Notes under the pieces: generated by a model
Told to the model about the DNA's origin: nothing
What the model saw: the letters and a program-made list of their open reading frames with translations, nothing else
Database searches by the model: none
Source of the DNA: JANQRA01 sp035550735
GTDB lineage: Bacteria > Actinomycetota > Acidimicrobiia > Spongiisociales > ZC4RG35
NCBI GenBank assembly: GCA_035550735.1
Contig: DASZOM010000049.1
Span: 1 to 56,223, forward strand
Direction of reading: 5' to 3'
Length of the DNA: 56,223 nucleotides
Shown: in pieces, positions 1 through 8,523 of the stretch
How the letters are laid out: each line of letters begins with the position of its first letter
Numbering within the stretch: the stretch's first letter is position 1
Translations under genes and position numbers: made by a program

Positions 1-1240
1 TGCCGTTCGGTCCACGAGAGGAGACGGCGAGGGCGTCGTCGTCTGCGATCGATGCCAACTCGTCCAGCACCGACAATTCGGTCCGACCCACCACCCGGTA
101 CCAGTCGGCACTCTGCTCGTAGCTGCTCAGCCCGGTGATGGCCAGAGAGCCATAGAGGGCGGCCAGTGCAACCGTCGTGGCGAAGGCGACACTGCGGCGT
201 GGTTTGACGTGCGCACCACCGAGTCGCCGTCGGGCGAACGCCATGGCAACCGGCACCAGCGCCACCTGAGCCTGGATCAGGGTACGGGCTTCACCCGTGA
301 CCACGAAGGCCGCCACCGATGAGGCCAGCCAGCCGAAGCCGGCGGCAGCGAGCAAGGCCTGGGGCCGCGGCCAGGACCGCATGCCCAGGCCGATCAGCGC
401 CAGGATGCCGAGGACGATCCAGGGGACCTCGGATCCGAGGAAGACCCTCGAAACCTGCTCCGCCAACGTGAGGCCCAAGGGATTCAGGGTTGGCTCCACT
501 CCTTCAGCCGTGCTCGACCACCAGCTCCAGACGAAGCCTGCGCCGAGCAAAGCGAACACTCCGACGCCGATCCCGGCGCGACGGAGCAGAGCACCGGTCC
601 ATCGGCGCTGCCAATAGAGATGGGCCGCCGCAGCCGGGATGCCGGCGAGTAGCAGGCCGGCCACCAGCTTGTGGGTGAGGAACGTGAGGAGACCGCCGAC
701 CACCGCAGCCACGAGAAAGGCGCGGCGACGCCCATCGACGAACCAGAGCAGAGACCACATGGTCAGGAGGCCCAACCCGAGCCCGAGCATCTGGGGATAG
801 GCGCCCCATGCGTATGCCTCCAGCCGGTAGCCCAACAGCATCACGACGCCGACCGAGAGCAAAGCGGGCCATCTTCCGAGGCCGCGAGCGGTGACGTACA
901 CCGCGATCAGCAGGACGACCTCAGCGAATATCGCCCCAACCACGAGGGCTCCCAATGGGCCCAACAGCGGAATCAGCGCGGCGAGCAAACCAATGAACAC
1001 CGGCTCGTACGTCACATCGGCTGACATGACCGCTTCCCCACGCAACTCCCGGGCGAGCGCCAGCCAGTTGCCCCCGTCACCGCCGCTCGGGATAGGGCCC
1101 GACACCGAGAGATGGAGGACGACCACCGCGGCGACGATGAGGAGGACGTCGACCAACACGCCACGAATCCGACCTTCCATTGCCGCATTCTGGGTGAGAT
1201 CAGCGACCGGAGTCGACCTCTCCATGGCGATGGCCGCCAT
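1..1240 (-). CDS. Polytopic membrane protein, GT-C-like (C-terminus beyond window)
   Basis: The frame opens with ATG at 1240, sharing one base with the stop of the glycosyltransferase gene before it (TGATG), and runs without a stop to the window edge, so about 413 residues are visible. After a short cytoplasmic N-terminus there are many hydrophobic helices. The first is followed by an exposed loop containing GPIPSGGDGGNWLALARELR. A long lumenal-type loop and arginine-rich cytoplasmic turns follow. This layout resembles GT-C membrane glycosyltransferases or uncharacterised large membrane proteins of actinobacterial polysaccharide clusters, but no catalytic motif is certain. Its place at the end of a polysaccharide operon suggests transfer or handling of lipid-linked sugar. 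The class is fairly secure; the reaction is not. Confidence 0.75.
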   Translation of the reverse strand, partial: MAAIAMERSTPVADLTQNAAMEGRIRGVLVDVLLIVAAVVVLHLSVSGPIPSGGDGGNWLALARELRGEAVMSADVTYEPVFIGLLAALIPLLGPLGALVVGAIFAEVVLLIAVYVTARGLGRWPALLSVGVVMLLGYRLEAYAWGAYPQMLGLGLGLLTMWSLLWFVDGRRRAFLVAAVVGGLLTFLTHKLVAGLLLAGIPAAAAHLYWQRRWTGALLRRAGIGVGVFALLGAGFVWSWWSSTAEGVEPTLNPLGLTLAEQVSRVFLGSEVPWIVLGILALIGLGMRSWPRPQALLAAAGFGWLASSVAAFVVTGEARTLIQAQVALVPVAMAFARRRLGGAHVKPRRSVAFATTVALAALYGSLAITGLSSYEQSADWYRVVGRTELSVLDELASIADDDALAVSSRGPNG

Positions 1241-2373
1241 CAAACGACCCCGGCGTAGAGGTCCTGGGTGGTTTCCGCCACCGCCTCCCAATCGGAAAGC
1301 CTTGCCCGCTTCCGGGCCTCATGCCCCAGACGGGAGCGAAGCGCTTCATCTTCGAGCAGGAGACGGATGGCGTCGGCAAACGAGCCAGGGTCCGCCGGGA
1401 CGCTGAGACCGGTGACTCCGTGCTCCACGACATGGCTCGCTGCATTGCGCCGGTGTTCAACCGTCACCACCGGGACTCCGAGGGCTGCGGCTTCCAGGGC
1501 GACCATCCCGTAGCCTTCTCTCAGTGAGGGCAGGGCGAGCACCTTCGCCGCTCGGACGATTGCCATGACGTCGGCCCATTCCTCGATCGACCCGAGAAAC
1601 CGAATCGTCCCCGTCAACCCGCGCTCTACGACCTGAGACTGCCATTTCTCCCTGGCCGGGCCGTCGCCTATGACGACGACCGACAAGTCGAGGCCGGAGG
1701 AGACGAGTCGTCTGGTCGCCTCGATGAGAAGGCCGAGGTTCTTGGTTGGGATGAGACGGCCTACGAAGACAACGTCTGCCGGGCCACCCGAGTCGTTTCT
1801 CGGGGCAAGGCCGCCGACCTCCACACCGGGTGGGATGACCTCTGGCGCCGGCCCGCCGATGCGGCTCACCACCGCGGCAGTCTGAGGCGAAACCGCGAGA
1901 TGCACGGCGGGAAGCCGTGCCACCAGACGTTCGACGAGACGGCCAAACCTCCCGAGCACGCCACCCATCTCGTCCAACCAGTCCCGATCCCATGCCTCGT
2001 GCCACGTGATGACGAGCTTGGTGTGACTACCACGTGTTGCCAGCCACGCGGCGATGGCAGACGGAAACGCGGGGATCTGGCAGTCGACCACGTCGAAGCG
2101 TTCCCGTCGCAGGAGCCTCCACACACCGAGCCCGTGTGCGAGAGCCGGAAGAACGGCCCGTCGACCGCCCCGCGTGTAGAGAGGCCGACTTCGAACCACT
2201 TTGCGCAGAGTGACCCCGGCTGTTCTCGTCGGCGCGGTGCCCTCGCGGAGGGGAACCAAGAGGTGGACCTCGTTGCCCAGAGCCGCCAGACGCGACGCCA
2301 GCTCGGAGACTCTCTTCTCTACCCCGCCCTTGGTGTCCGGATAGACCGTGTCATAGACGAGTGCGATCCGCAT
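1240..2373 (-). CDS. Glycosyltransferase family 4
   Basis: A 377-residue GT-B retaining glycosyltransferase, expected to transfer a nucleotide-activated sugar to a growing lipid-linked chain at the cytoplasmic membrane face. The N-terminus MRIALVYDTVYPDTKGGVEK carries the acceptor-domain glycine loop. The C-terminal half has VVFVGRLIPTKNLGLLI and the nucleotide-sugar EX7E-type stretch LPSLREGYGMVALEAAALG. The start at 2373 is chosen because homologues begin at this motif and GGGGAG lies just upstream; the open frame extends to 2532 without family similarity. It overlaps the preceding GT2 gene by 23 bp and the next gene by one base, so it is in the same operon. Donor and acceptor sugars cannot be read from the sequence. 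Confidence 0.92.
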   Translation of the reverse strand: MRIALVYDTVYPDTKGGVEKRVSELASRLAALGNEVHLLVPLREGTAPTRTAGVTLRKVVRSRPLYTRGGRRAVLPALAHGLGVWRLLRRERFDVVDCQIPAFPSAIAAWLATRGSHTKLVITWHEAWDRDWLDEMGGVLGRFGRLVERLVARLPAVHLAVSPQTAAVVSRIGGPAPEVIPPGVEVGGLAPRNDSGGPADVVFVGRLIPTKNLGLLIEATRRLVSSGLDLSVVVIGDGPAREKWQSQVVERGLTGTIRFLGSIEEWADVMAIVRAAKVLALPSLREGYGMVALEAAALGVPVVTVEHRRNAASHVVEHGVTGLSVPADPGSFADAIRLLLEDEALRSRLGHEARKRARLSDWEAVAETTQDLYAGVV

Positions 2374-3205
2374 CGAACTCCCCAGGTCGGAACTCAGGCT
2401 CGGTGGCCGGGATGAGCGTGGCACCCGTGCCCGAGGACACCCTCTCCCACGAATGCCGAGCCCAGGAGCCGATGATGAGACGAAGGTGACGCCATCCGTC
2501 CGACCAGGTGCGGAGCTTGGGCACCCCACCAAGCCGGACCCGGTAGTCGACCGGAGTCTCGGCGATTCGCAAACCCTGCTGGGCGGATTGCACGACCATC
2601 TCCGAGGCGAACTCCATACCTGTGGCCGAGATGTCGAGCCGTCGATACGACGACCGCTTGATCGCGCGGAGCCCGCAGTTCACATCACCGACTTCGACGC
2701 GGAACAGCAGGTTGATGACGCCGCTGACCAACGGAGTCCCGACTCGACGATGCAGCCAGGGCATGGCGCCTGGTGCAATCTCACCCGCGAGACGGTTACC
2801 AAGGGCAAATTCGACACCCTCGTCGAGCAGGGTGATCAGTCGCGGGATGTCGGAGAAGTCGTACGTCCCGTCGGCGTCGCCGATCACGACGTAATCGCCA
2901 GTGGCCGCCTCCAGACCCGACCGGCACGCCATGCCGTATCCGATTCCGGGCTCGTGCACCACGCGGGCGCCGGCCAGAACCGCCCTCGCCACGGATGCGT
3001 CGGTGGACCCGTTGTCCACCACGATCACTTCGTGGGGCACACCGAGCGATTGGAGTGCCTTGCGAGCCTCCGTCACACATGCGCCGACCGCGGCCTCTTC
3101 GTTGAGACACGGCAGGACGACCGAGACGAACGCTGATCCCGTCCTCGGCTCGAGGACGAGCCCCGGCTCGACCGGCACGGGATACACGCGGTGCGCTGAG
3201 CTCAT
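2351..3205 (-). CDS. Glycosyltransferase family 2, polyprenyl-phosphate sugar synthase type
   Basis: A 284-residue GT-A inverting enzyme resembling dolichyl-phosphate mannose or glucose synthases, which load a sugar onto polyprenyl phosphate. FVSVVLPCLNEEAAVG marks the N-terminal Rossmann strand, VIVVDNGSTD the nucleotide-binding region, and IGDADGTYDF the metal-binding DXD equivalent. The acceptor part includes GDVNCGLRAIKR. There is no C-terminal pair of membrane helices, so it is probably peripheral. Its start overlaps the stop of the small membrane gene upstream by 4 bp (ATGA), indicating translational coupling. Making a lipid-linked sugar for the adjacent GT-C-like membrane protein is an attractive inference. 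Confidence 0.9.
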   Translation of the reverse strand: MSSAHRVYPVPVEPGLVLEPRTGSAFVSVVLPCLNEEAAVGACVTEARKALQSLGVPHEVIVVDNGSTDASVARAVLAGARVVHEPGIGYGMACRSGLEAATGDYVVIGDADGTYDFSDIPRLITLLDEGVEFALGNRLAGEIAPGAMPWLHRRVGTPLVSGVINLLFRVEVGDVNCGLRAIKRSSYRRLDISATGMEFASEMVVQSAQQGLRIAETPVDYRVRLGGVPKLRTWSDGWRHLRLIIGSWARHSWERVSSGTGATLIPATEPEFRPGEFDADRTRL

Positions 3206-3525
3206 TGACCGGGCCCGCCGGTGCTCTTCTCAGCGTCCTGACCAAGGCGGAGCAGCCACCTGCTGAGGATCGGGACGATGAAGATCAGACCGGCGATGAC
3301 CGCCGAGACCAGCGCAGCCTGGGCCCAGAGCGGCAGGGCGGCGATCGGGGCGAATGGGGCCACCCACGACGGAAGATCGACCTCGATGAGCTCGGGCGGC
3401 TGATACGGCGCGGGCTGCACCTGAGCACCCGCCGCAGGGGCGAGCAACATCACTTGGATGAGCATCAAGGCCCCCAACAGCAAGAACAGTGAAAGACGTC
3501 TTCGCCGGCTTCGTCGATCAGTCAT
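3202..3525 (-). CDS. Small secreted or membrane-anchored protein, unknown function
   Basis: A 107-residue protein with no recognised family. The start at 3525 follows the deacetylase stop by one base and is preceded by an AAGGGGGG ribosome site. The N-terminus MTDRRSRRRRLSLFLLLGAL is a basic-then-hydrophobic signal sequence ending near APAAGAQ. A short proline-rich segment (APYQPPELIEVDLPSW) follows, then a second hydrophobic helix and the basic/polar tail RWLLRLGQDAEKSTGGPGQ. It is therefore probably a single-pass protein after signal cleavage, or a hairpin of two helices. Being sandwiched with overlaps between a deacetylase and a GT2 argues that it is a real gene and perhaps a small accessory subunit. 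Confidence 0.72.
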   Translation of the reverse strand: MTDRRSRRRRLSLFLLLGALMLIQVMLLAPAAGAQVQPAPYQPPELIEVDLPSWVAPFAPIAALPLWAQAALVSAVIAGLIFIVPILSRWLLRLGQDAEKSTGGPGQ

Positions 3526-3526
3526 G

Positions 3527-4426
3527 TCAGCCCCCCTTCGCTGAGTCAGTCGGTGGCGGGTGATACCCCCTGAGACGCCTCCGCAGCCCCTCTTCGAGTC
3601 GTAGCCCCCGCCGAACTCTTCGTGTGAACAGAAAGTAGCCGTCGGAGAGTTGTACCGGTACACGCGGGATCCGGTGTCGGTCGGTGCGGCCGGTGACAGG
3701 TCCGGCGGAGCCCAGCGTCGCGGTCTCGTAGTGACGCCGGATGGGGCCCTCGGCGGCCTGGTCCCAATATCCCTTCGGATAGGCGAAATGGCGCGGCTGG
3801 CAGCCGGTTCGCCTGGCGATGATCTCGTTGGAGAGCCCGACCTCCTCCTCCACCTCCGAGACCGAGATGCCGCGCAAGTCGGGATGGGTGTGAGTGTGGG
3901 CGCCCAGGGTCACCAGTCCCGTCTCCAACATCTCCCCGACCTGGTCCCAATTGAGGGGCCTGTCGCCCGCCTTCAGAGGCGAGCCCGTCTCGATGTGCGA
4001 CGTGGTGAGGTAGAGGGTGAACGGTGCGCCCTTTTCCCTCAACAAAGGGAAGGCGTTGTCGTAGAAGTCCTCGTAGCCGTCGTCCACCGTGATCACGTAG
4101 CTCTCCGAGGCACCGGGCTCGTCCGCGCCTTCCAGAGCCGTCTCCAGGTCGACGATGCGACCGTTCGAGTCCAGCCACTCGACCTGGCGGCGGAAGGTGG
4201 CCGGGTCGAGATCCATCTGGCGCCCGTTGCCCGCACCCACCTGGTGATAGATCAGCAGACGTGGACCGGGCCACGGAGTGAACATCAGATCGGCTACAGC
4301 GAACCCGGCCTTGGCGGCTCTGCGGATCCCGTCCTTGACGGGGCTCGTCACCGCGTCGGCGACGGGTTCGCTGTACGAATGATCTGAGGCGACCGATTCC
4401 TCAGTCGTCACTACTCGGCGACTCAT
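3527..4426 (-). CDS. Polysaccharide deacetylase (carbohydrate esterase 4, NodB fold)
   Basis: A 299-residue member of the metal-dependent NodB deacetylases, which remove N- or O-acetyl groups from polysaccharides. The motif-1 equivalent is VITVDDGYEDFYD (catalytic base and metal Asp pair), motif 2 is the histidine pair in GAHTHTHPDL, and motif 3 is HFAYPKG. No signal peptide is obvious, though a mildly hydrophobic stretch lies near residues 38-60, so it may act inside the cell or at the membrane. The 26-bp overlap with the chain-length gene before it and the one-base gap to the next gene place it in the polysaccharide operon. Substrate is inferred only from context. Confidence 0.9.
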   Translation of the reverse strand: MSRRVVTTEESVASDHSYSEPVADAVTSPVKDGIRRAAKAGFAVADLMFTPWPGPRLLIYHQVGAGNGRQMDLDPATFRRQVEWLDSNGRIVDLETALEGADEPGASESYVITVDDGYEDFYDNAFPLLREKGAPFTLYLTTSHIETGSPLKAGDRPLNWDQVGEMLETGLVTLGAHTHTHPDLRGISVSEVEEEVGLSNEIIARRTGCQPRHFAYPKGYWDQAAEGPIRRHYETATLGSAGPVTGRTDRHRIPRVPVQLSDGYFLFTRRVRRGLRLEEGLRRRLRGYHPPPTDSAKGG

Positions 4427-6221
4427 CGTCTTTGCGCGACCGCCGGTCCGAGAAACCGTCGATCGTCCCCCAGAGCATTTCCCGAGTCTTCGTCCCGAGC
4501 CATCTCACCAGACGGTTGCGACGACGACGGAGCAGGGCGATGCCTCGCAGACGGGCCCGGCTGGTGGCGAAGTCGCGGTCGGCCGATTCGATGGCGCGGG
4601 TGCTGGAGTGACCAGCCGACGCCACCAGGACCACCGAGTCGACTCGCTGGGCCAGGACGTGCGAGGCCGCCTCGCCGAGATCGGCGCCGGCCACGATGAC
4701 CACATCGAACATCTCGCGGGCCAGCCCAAGCAGAAGCTCGAACTTGTACCCGGCGAGGGCATCGGCAGCCTCGAGCTCCCCTGAGCCGGAGCGAAGGGTG
4801 CGAAGCCTGTTGACCGTCTCCGGACGGCTGACCAGGGCATCCTTGTACTCCGACAGGATCTCCTCCCGCTCGACGGCGGGTGTGGTCAGCAGGCCGACCA
4901 GGCTCGGGCCGGTGTTCGGCTCGAACTCGGCGAGTCCGTTGTGGGGCCTGAAGGTGGCGTCCACCAGCAGCACCGACCGACCGGAGACCGCGATTGCGAC
5001 CGCAGTGTCGGCCGCCATCTCCAGGATGTCCATGCGCAGCACGCCGGTGCCCTGGAATGCGATGACAGAGTTGCGCTTGTCGTCGAGCTGGCTGCGCAGC
5101 ATCTGGATGGCCGTCTTGCGACGACCACCGGTGGTCGCCACGTACCACGGGGTCGGGTTCGGCCGCTTGAACACCTTCAGATCCCGCGACGGCATGTCCA
5201 CCATCACGATCGGGCCGTCTTCCTCGAGATCGTTCTCAGACCACATCACACCGCGTCCCCTGTCCACGGCGATCAATCCGAGGAGGGCGACGACCAGGGC
5301 GCCGGCGAGGGCCATCGCCTGGTTGGTGGTCGGCGAAGCCGCGTCCAGTGTGACCGGCTGCTCGTCGACCTCACCGACGCTGGCCAGAGCCTGGAGCTCA
5401 CGCTGTCCGATGTACAGCTGCTGCCAGCGAGCCTCGAGGTTCTGCAGGCGGAGCTGGTCGAGCAGCACTTGCTCGTCCTCGGCGAGGGCCGGATCGACCG
5501 TCGTCGGATCCAGCGGTGCCGGCGGATAGGTTGCCAGCTGCTCACGAAGGACCTTGAGCTGGTCGAACGTGCGGCCCATCTCGCCCCTGATCTGATCCGC
5601 GGTGCGCAACACCGGGTTCATCAGCTCGACGGTCAACCCTCCGTAGTGGGCCTCCAGCGCCGTTATCTGGTTCTCCAACGCAGCCCTCTCGGTCTGCAGG
5701 GTCAGTTCCTCTGGCGTCAGGGGCTCGGAGGCCAGACGCTCGTTGATCTCGGCGCGAAGCTGCCCGATCTGCTCGGTCAGGTCTTCGAGCTCGCGGCTCA
5801 TCCGCTCCTGGCCCGCCCCGATGGTGGAGGCCGCGAGGAAACGATCCCTCATGAACTCGGAGAGGTCGGTGGCTTCCTGCTGGGTGTACCCGCGTCCGAC
5901 GAACTGGATCTGGTTCTGGTCGTCCTCGAGAGCGACCTCGGCGAGGAGCCAGGGGATGAAAGACCCCGGAGTCTCATCGAGGACATCCGAGTTGACGTCC
6001 TGGGCGAGAGCGAACTGGTTGTCGAGGAATGTGACGAAGTCGTCGCGCTCGAGGGCCTGGGGATCTTCGATGAACGTCACCGAGCTCACCGCCTCGAAGG
6101 TGGGCAGGTGGTCGTTGCGGTATTCCGCAAGCCGCCCGGAGACGATCACGGCGAGAATGGCGGCCCCCAAGATGACCCACCATCGCGCCCTGATGATTCC
6201 CTTGATCGTTGTCAGGTCCAC
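4401..6221 (-). CDS. Wzz-type chain-length protein fused to a degenerate BY-kinase-like domain
   Basis: A 606-residue polysaccharide co-polymerase. GTG at 6221 is chosen because GAGAGG precedes it, homologues start at DLTTIKGIIRARWW, and it overlaps the dehydratase stop by 10 bp. Residues 14-30 and 302-318 are membrane helices flanking a long periplasmic part rich in heptads (about 138-275). Residues 370-570 resemble the cytoplasmic tyrosine kinase of CpsD/Wzc, but the Walker A lysine/serine is absent (IAFQGTGVLRMD at 387-398), the Walker B aspartate position reads VVIVAGAD, and no tyrosine cluster ends the protein. VLLVDATF at 417-424 retains the A' strand. It probably regulates or scaffolds polymer length without kinase activity. 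Confidence 0.85.
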   Translation of the reverse strand: MDLTTIKGIIRARWWVILGAAILAVIVSGRLAEYRNDHLPTFEAVSSVTFIEDPQALERDDFVTFLDNQFALAQDVNSDVLDETPGSFIPWLLAEVALEDDQNQIQFVGRGYTQQEATDLSEFMRDRFLAASTIGAGQERMSRELEDLTEQIGQLRAEINERLASEPLTPEELTLQTERAALENQITALEAHYGGLTVELMNPVLRTADQIRGEMGRTFDQLKVLREQLATYPPAPLDPTTVDPALAEDEQVLLDQLRLQNLEARWQQLYIGQRELQALASVGEVDEQPVTLDAASPTTNQAMALAGALVVALLGLIAVDRGRGVMWSENDLEEDGPIVMVDMPSRDLKVFKRPNPTPWYVATTGGRRKTAIQMLRSQLDDKRNSVIAFQGTGVLRMDILEMAADTAVAIAVSGRSVLLVDATFRPHNGLAEFEPNTGPSLVGLLTTPAVEREEILSEYKDALVSRPETVNRLRTLRSGSGELEAADALAGYKFELLLGLAREMFDVVIVAGADLGEAASHVLAQRVDSVVLVASAGHSSTRAIESADRDFATSRARLRGIALLRRRRNRLVRWLGTKTREMLWGTIDGFSDRRSRKDDESPSSDD

Positions 6222-8194
6222 TCGTTTACCTCTCTTGTCGTATTCATGTCTTCGCCCCCAACCGCCTGGCCCCTCAGGTCGATGGAACCGTCGGTCAGGT
6301 CGATGACTTCGTTCGCCGCCCACTCGTACTGGTTGGCGAAGGTCAACAGGAGCTCCTTCAACTCGGCGCGATGCCGAGGCGACTTGGACAGCTCCTCCAA
6401 CCTGCGAACGAACTCATACAGCATCACGGCAGGTGGCGCCGCCGAGTCGGCGACGTTGATCTGCGGATGCTGGCTCGGGCTCAGTGGGCCGTGGGCGAGC
6501 TCCTCGTAGAGCTTCTCGCCCGGACGCGCCCCGCTGATCTTCACCTCGATGTCTCTCCCCGGTACGAGCCCGCCCAGCCGAATCATACGGTGGGCGAGAT
6601 CGATGATCTTCACCGGCTGGCCCATGTCGAGCACGAACACCTCGCCATGCTCGGCCAGGGCGGAGGCCTGGAGCACCAGCTCGACTGCCTCGCCGACGGT
6701 CATGAAATAACGGGTCATCCGTTCGTCGGTGATGGTCACCGGGCCACCACGACGGATCTGCTCCATGAAGGTGGGAACCACACTTCCCCGACTTCCGAGG
6801 ACGTTGCCGAACCTCACCGCTGAGTAGGCGCAGCCCGACGAGGAGTCGGTCTTGGATGCGGACTGGACCAGCATCTCGGCGATCCGCTTCGACGCACCCA
6901 TGACACCGGTCGGGGAGACCGTCTTGTCGGTGGAGATGAGAACGAAGCGCTCGATGCGGGTGTCCCGGATCGAGGAGAGGAGGTTGACGGTCCCGACGAC
7001 GTTGGTCTTGATCGCCTCCTCGGGCCACTCCTCCAGGATGGGCACGTGCTTGTGAGCGGCGGCGTGATAGACGAGGTGAGGCCGGTACTTGGCGATGATC
7101 TGGCGCAGCTTCTCCTCGTCCCGGAGATCGCAGAGCACCGGGGTGAGCTTGGTCCCCGCCGGCGGGTCCCAGCTGAGGGTGCCGTCGTGGAGATGGGTCT
7201 CGTCGTTGTCCAGTGCGATGAGGCGCTTGGGCATGAACCGGAGCACCTGGCTCACGATCTCGGAGCCGATCGAGCCACCTGCCCCGGTGACGAGCACAAT
7301 CTTGTCGCTCAGGGTCTCCGACACCGCCTCCAGGTCGGTGGTCACGGCGGGCCTGAGGAGGAGGTCCTCCAACTCCAGGTCGCGGATGTCGGGGCCACCG
7401 TCGAACCCGGTGAGGATCTCATCGAGGCCGGGGACGATCCGCAGCCGGACATCGACGTCCACGCAGAGGTCGACGAGGCGTCGTGCCAGGGCACTGCCCC
7501 CGTCCTCGGCGACGATGACCTGCTGGATGTCATAACGCATCACCAGGTCGGCGATCTGCTCGAGCTCTCCCAGGACGGGGAGGCCGGCGAGACGACGCAC
7601 ACCCAGGGTCGGGCCCGGGCTGACGAATCCGACGACGGTCACCGCATAGGGGCCGCGCAAGGTGTTGCGGGCGAGATCGGCGGCGCGCTTGCCGATGCCG
7701 AGGATCAGCACCCGGTCCCGCGCGTCGAGCTTCAAGGTGCGATGGAACGAGAAGAGTCGGGAGCGAAACCGGACCACCCCGAGGAAGCCGACGGTGATGC
7801 CGGCGCCGAGCACGACGACCGACAGCGGGATGGGACGCTCGTCGAAGGCGAGGGTGCCGAGGGTGAGGATGACCGCGGCCCAGAAGCTGGCGATGATCAC
7901 GCGCTTGGCCTCGCTGACGCTGGCGTACTCCCAGACATGGCCGTAGGCGCCGGCGGCGATGTTGCAGACGAGATGCACGGCGATGATCACCGGGAGGGCG
8001 ACCAGCACTCGTCCCCACCACAGCCCCGGCACCTCTCCGTCGAGTGACCGGATCCCGAGGGCCGCCACGTAGGCGACCGCGACCAGCATTCCGTCTACGA
8101 GGGCGAATGAAAGATCGGCACGCGCCTGCGCCAGCAATGTGACCACGCGTGTCTGAAGTGACTCGCCCCTATTCCTTTTCGCCCGATTACCCAC
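6212..8194 (-). CDS. Membrane nucleotide-sugar 4,6-dehydratase (WbpM/PglF/CapD family)
   Basis: A 660-residue enzyme expected to convert UDP-GlcNAc to a 4-keto-6-deoxy sugar, the first step toward di-amino or deoxy sugars for polysaccharides. About four membrane helices occupy residues 28-150. A CoA-binding-like Rossmann region follows (VLILGIGKRAADLA near 163-176). The extended SDR domain starts at VLVTGAGGSIGSEI (300-313), with catalytic ISTDK (420-424) and MGASKR (432-437), where Met replaces the usual Tyr as in this family. The length is typical. The ribosome site GAGGG precedes ATG 8194. It heads the minus-strand unit and faces a divergent epimerase gene, so the two are probably co-regulated. 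Confidence 0.93.
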   Translation of the reverse strand: MGNRAKRNRGESLQTRVVTLLAQARADLSFALVDGMLVAVAYVAALGIRSLDGEVPGLWWGRVLVALPVIIAVHLVCNIAAGAYGHVWEYASVSEAKRVIIASFWAAVILTLGTLAFDERPIPLSVVVLGAGITVGFLGVVRFRSRLFSFHRTLKLDARDRVLILGIGKRAADLARNTLRGPYAVTVVGFVSPGPTLGVRRLAGLPVLGELEQIADLVMRYDIQQVIVAEDGGSALARRLVDLCVDVDVRLRIVPGLDEILTGFDGGPDIRDLELEDLLLRPAVTTDLEAVSETLSDKIVLVTGAGGSIGSEIVSQVLRFMPKRLIALDNDETHLHDGTLSWDPPAGTKLTPVLCDLRDEEKLRQIIAKYRPHLVYHAAAHKHVPILEEWPEEAIKTNVVGTVNLLSSIRDTRIERFVLISTDKTVSPTGVMGASKRIAEMLVQSASKTDSSSGCAYSAVRFGNVLGSRGSVVPTFMEQIRRGGPVTITDERMTRYFMTVGEAVELVLQASALAEHGEVFVLDMGQPVKIIDLAHRMIRLGGLVPGRDIEVKISGARPGEKLYEELAHGPLSPSQHPQINVADSAAPPAVMLYEFVRRLEELSKSPRHRAELKELLLTFANQYEWAANEVIDLTDGSIDLRGQAVGGEDMNTTREVNEWT

Positions 8195-8523
8195 GGTTTC
8201 CCTCAGCCTCGTTTTCCCAGACGCAGGCAGCCCCCATAAGACTCAACCTGCGCGCCTCCCACAGGAATATGGGCTCCAACCGCGAGGTGGTGCCCTCCTC
8301 CCAACCCGAACGCAAGCGACGCGCTCGAGCGAGTGGACAGCATAACCACGGAGCGTGATTGATTGCTACCCCTTCTCCAACTTTTTTCGCGGTCACTATT
8401 TTCCGTAGAGCGATTGGCGAATCCGTTGATACATCGGATCGCAAGGGCTATTGCCACTTCACCACGCTCCGTGTTAGATTCCCCCTCCCCGAGGGGGGCG
8501 TTACACAAGGGAGGCAGGACACC
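8195..8523. promoter_or_regulatory. Divergent promoter region with a repeated 11-bp box
   Basis: This 329-bp gap separates two divergently transcribed polysaccharide units and holds no convincing gene. The 11-mer CACGCTCCGTG occurs on the plus strand at 8463-8473 and, inverted, at 8347-8357. In both places it is followed directly by a candidate -10: TTAGAT on the plus strand, TTATGCT on the minus strand. An operator or activator site shared by both units is inferred. Several short open frames cross the gap but lack ribosome sites and family similarity. Confidence 0.5.
8451..8479 (+). promoter_or_regulatory. Candidate sigma-70-type promoter for the epimerase unit
   Basis: TTGCCA at 8451-8456 and TTAGAT at 8474-8479 are separated by exactly 17 bp, and the -10 lies 45 bp upstream of ATG 8524. 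The spacer contains the CACGCTCCGTG box. The predicted transcript starts at about 8486, within or next to a perfect GC hairpin at 8481-8497. Confidence 0.55.

Noticed and set aside
4941..6509. A 522-codon plus-strand open frame antisense to the chain-length gene
   Set aside because: It is a GC-driven shadow: no ribosome site, histidine/glutamine-rich translation without domains, and the opposite strand encodes a clear Wzz protein.
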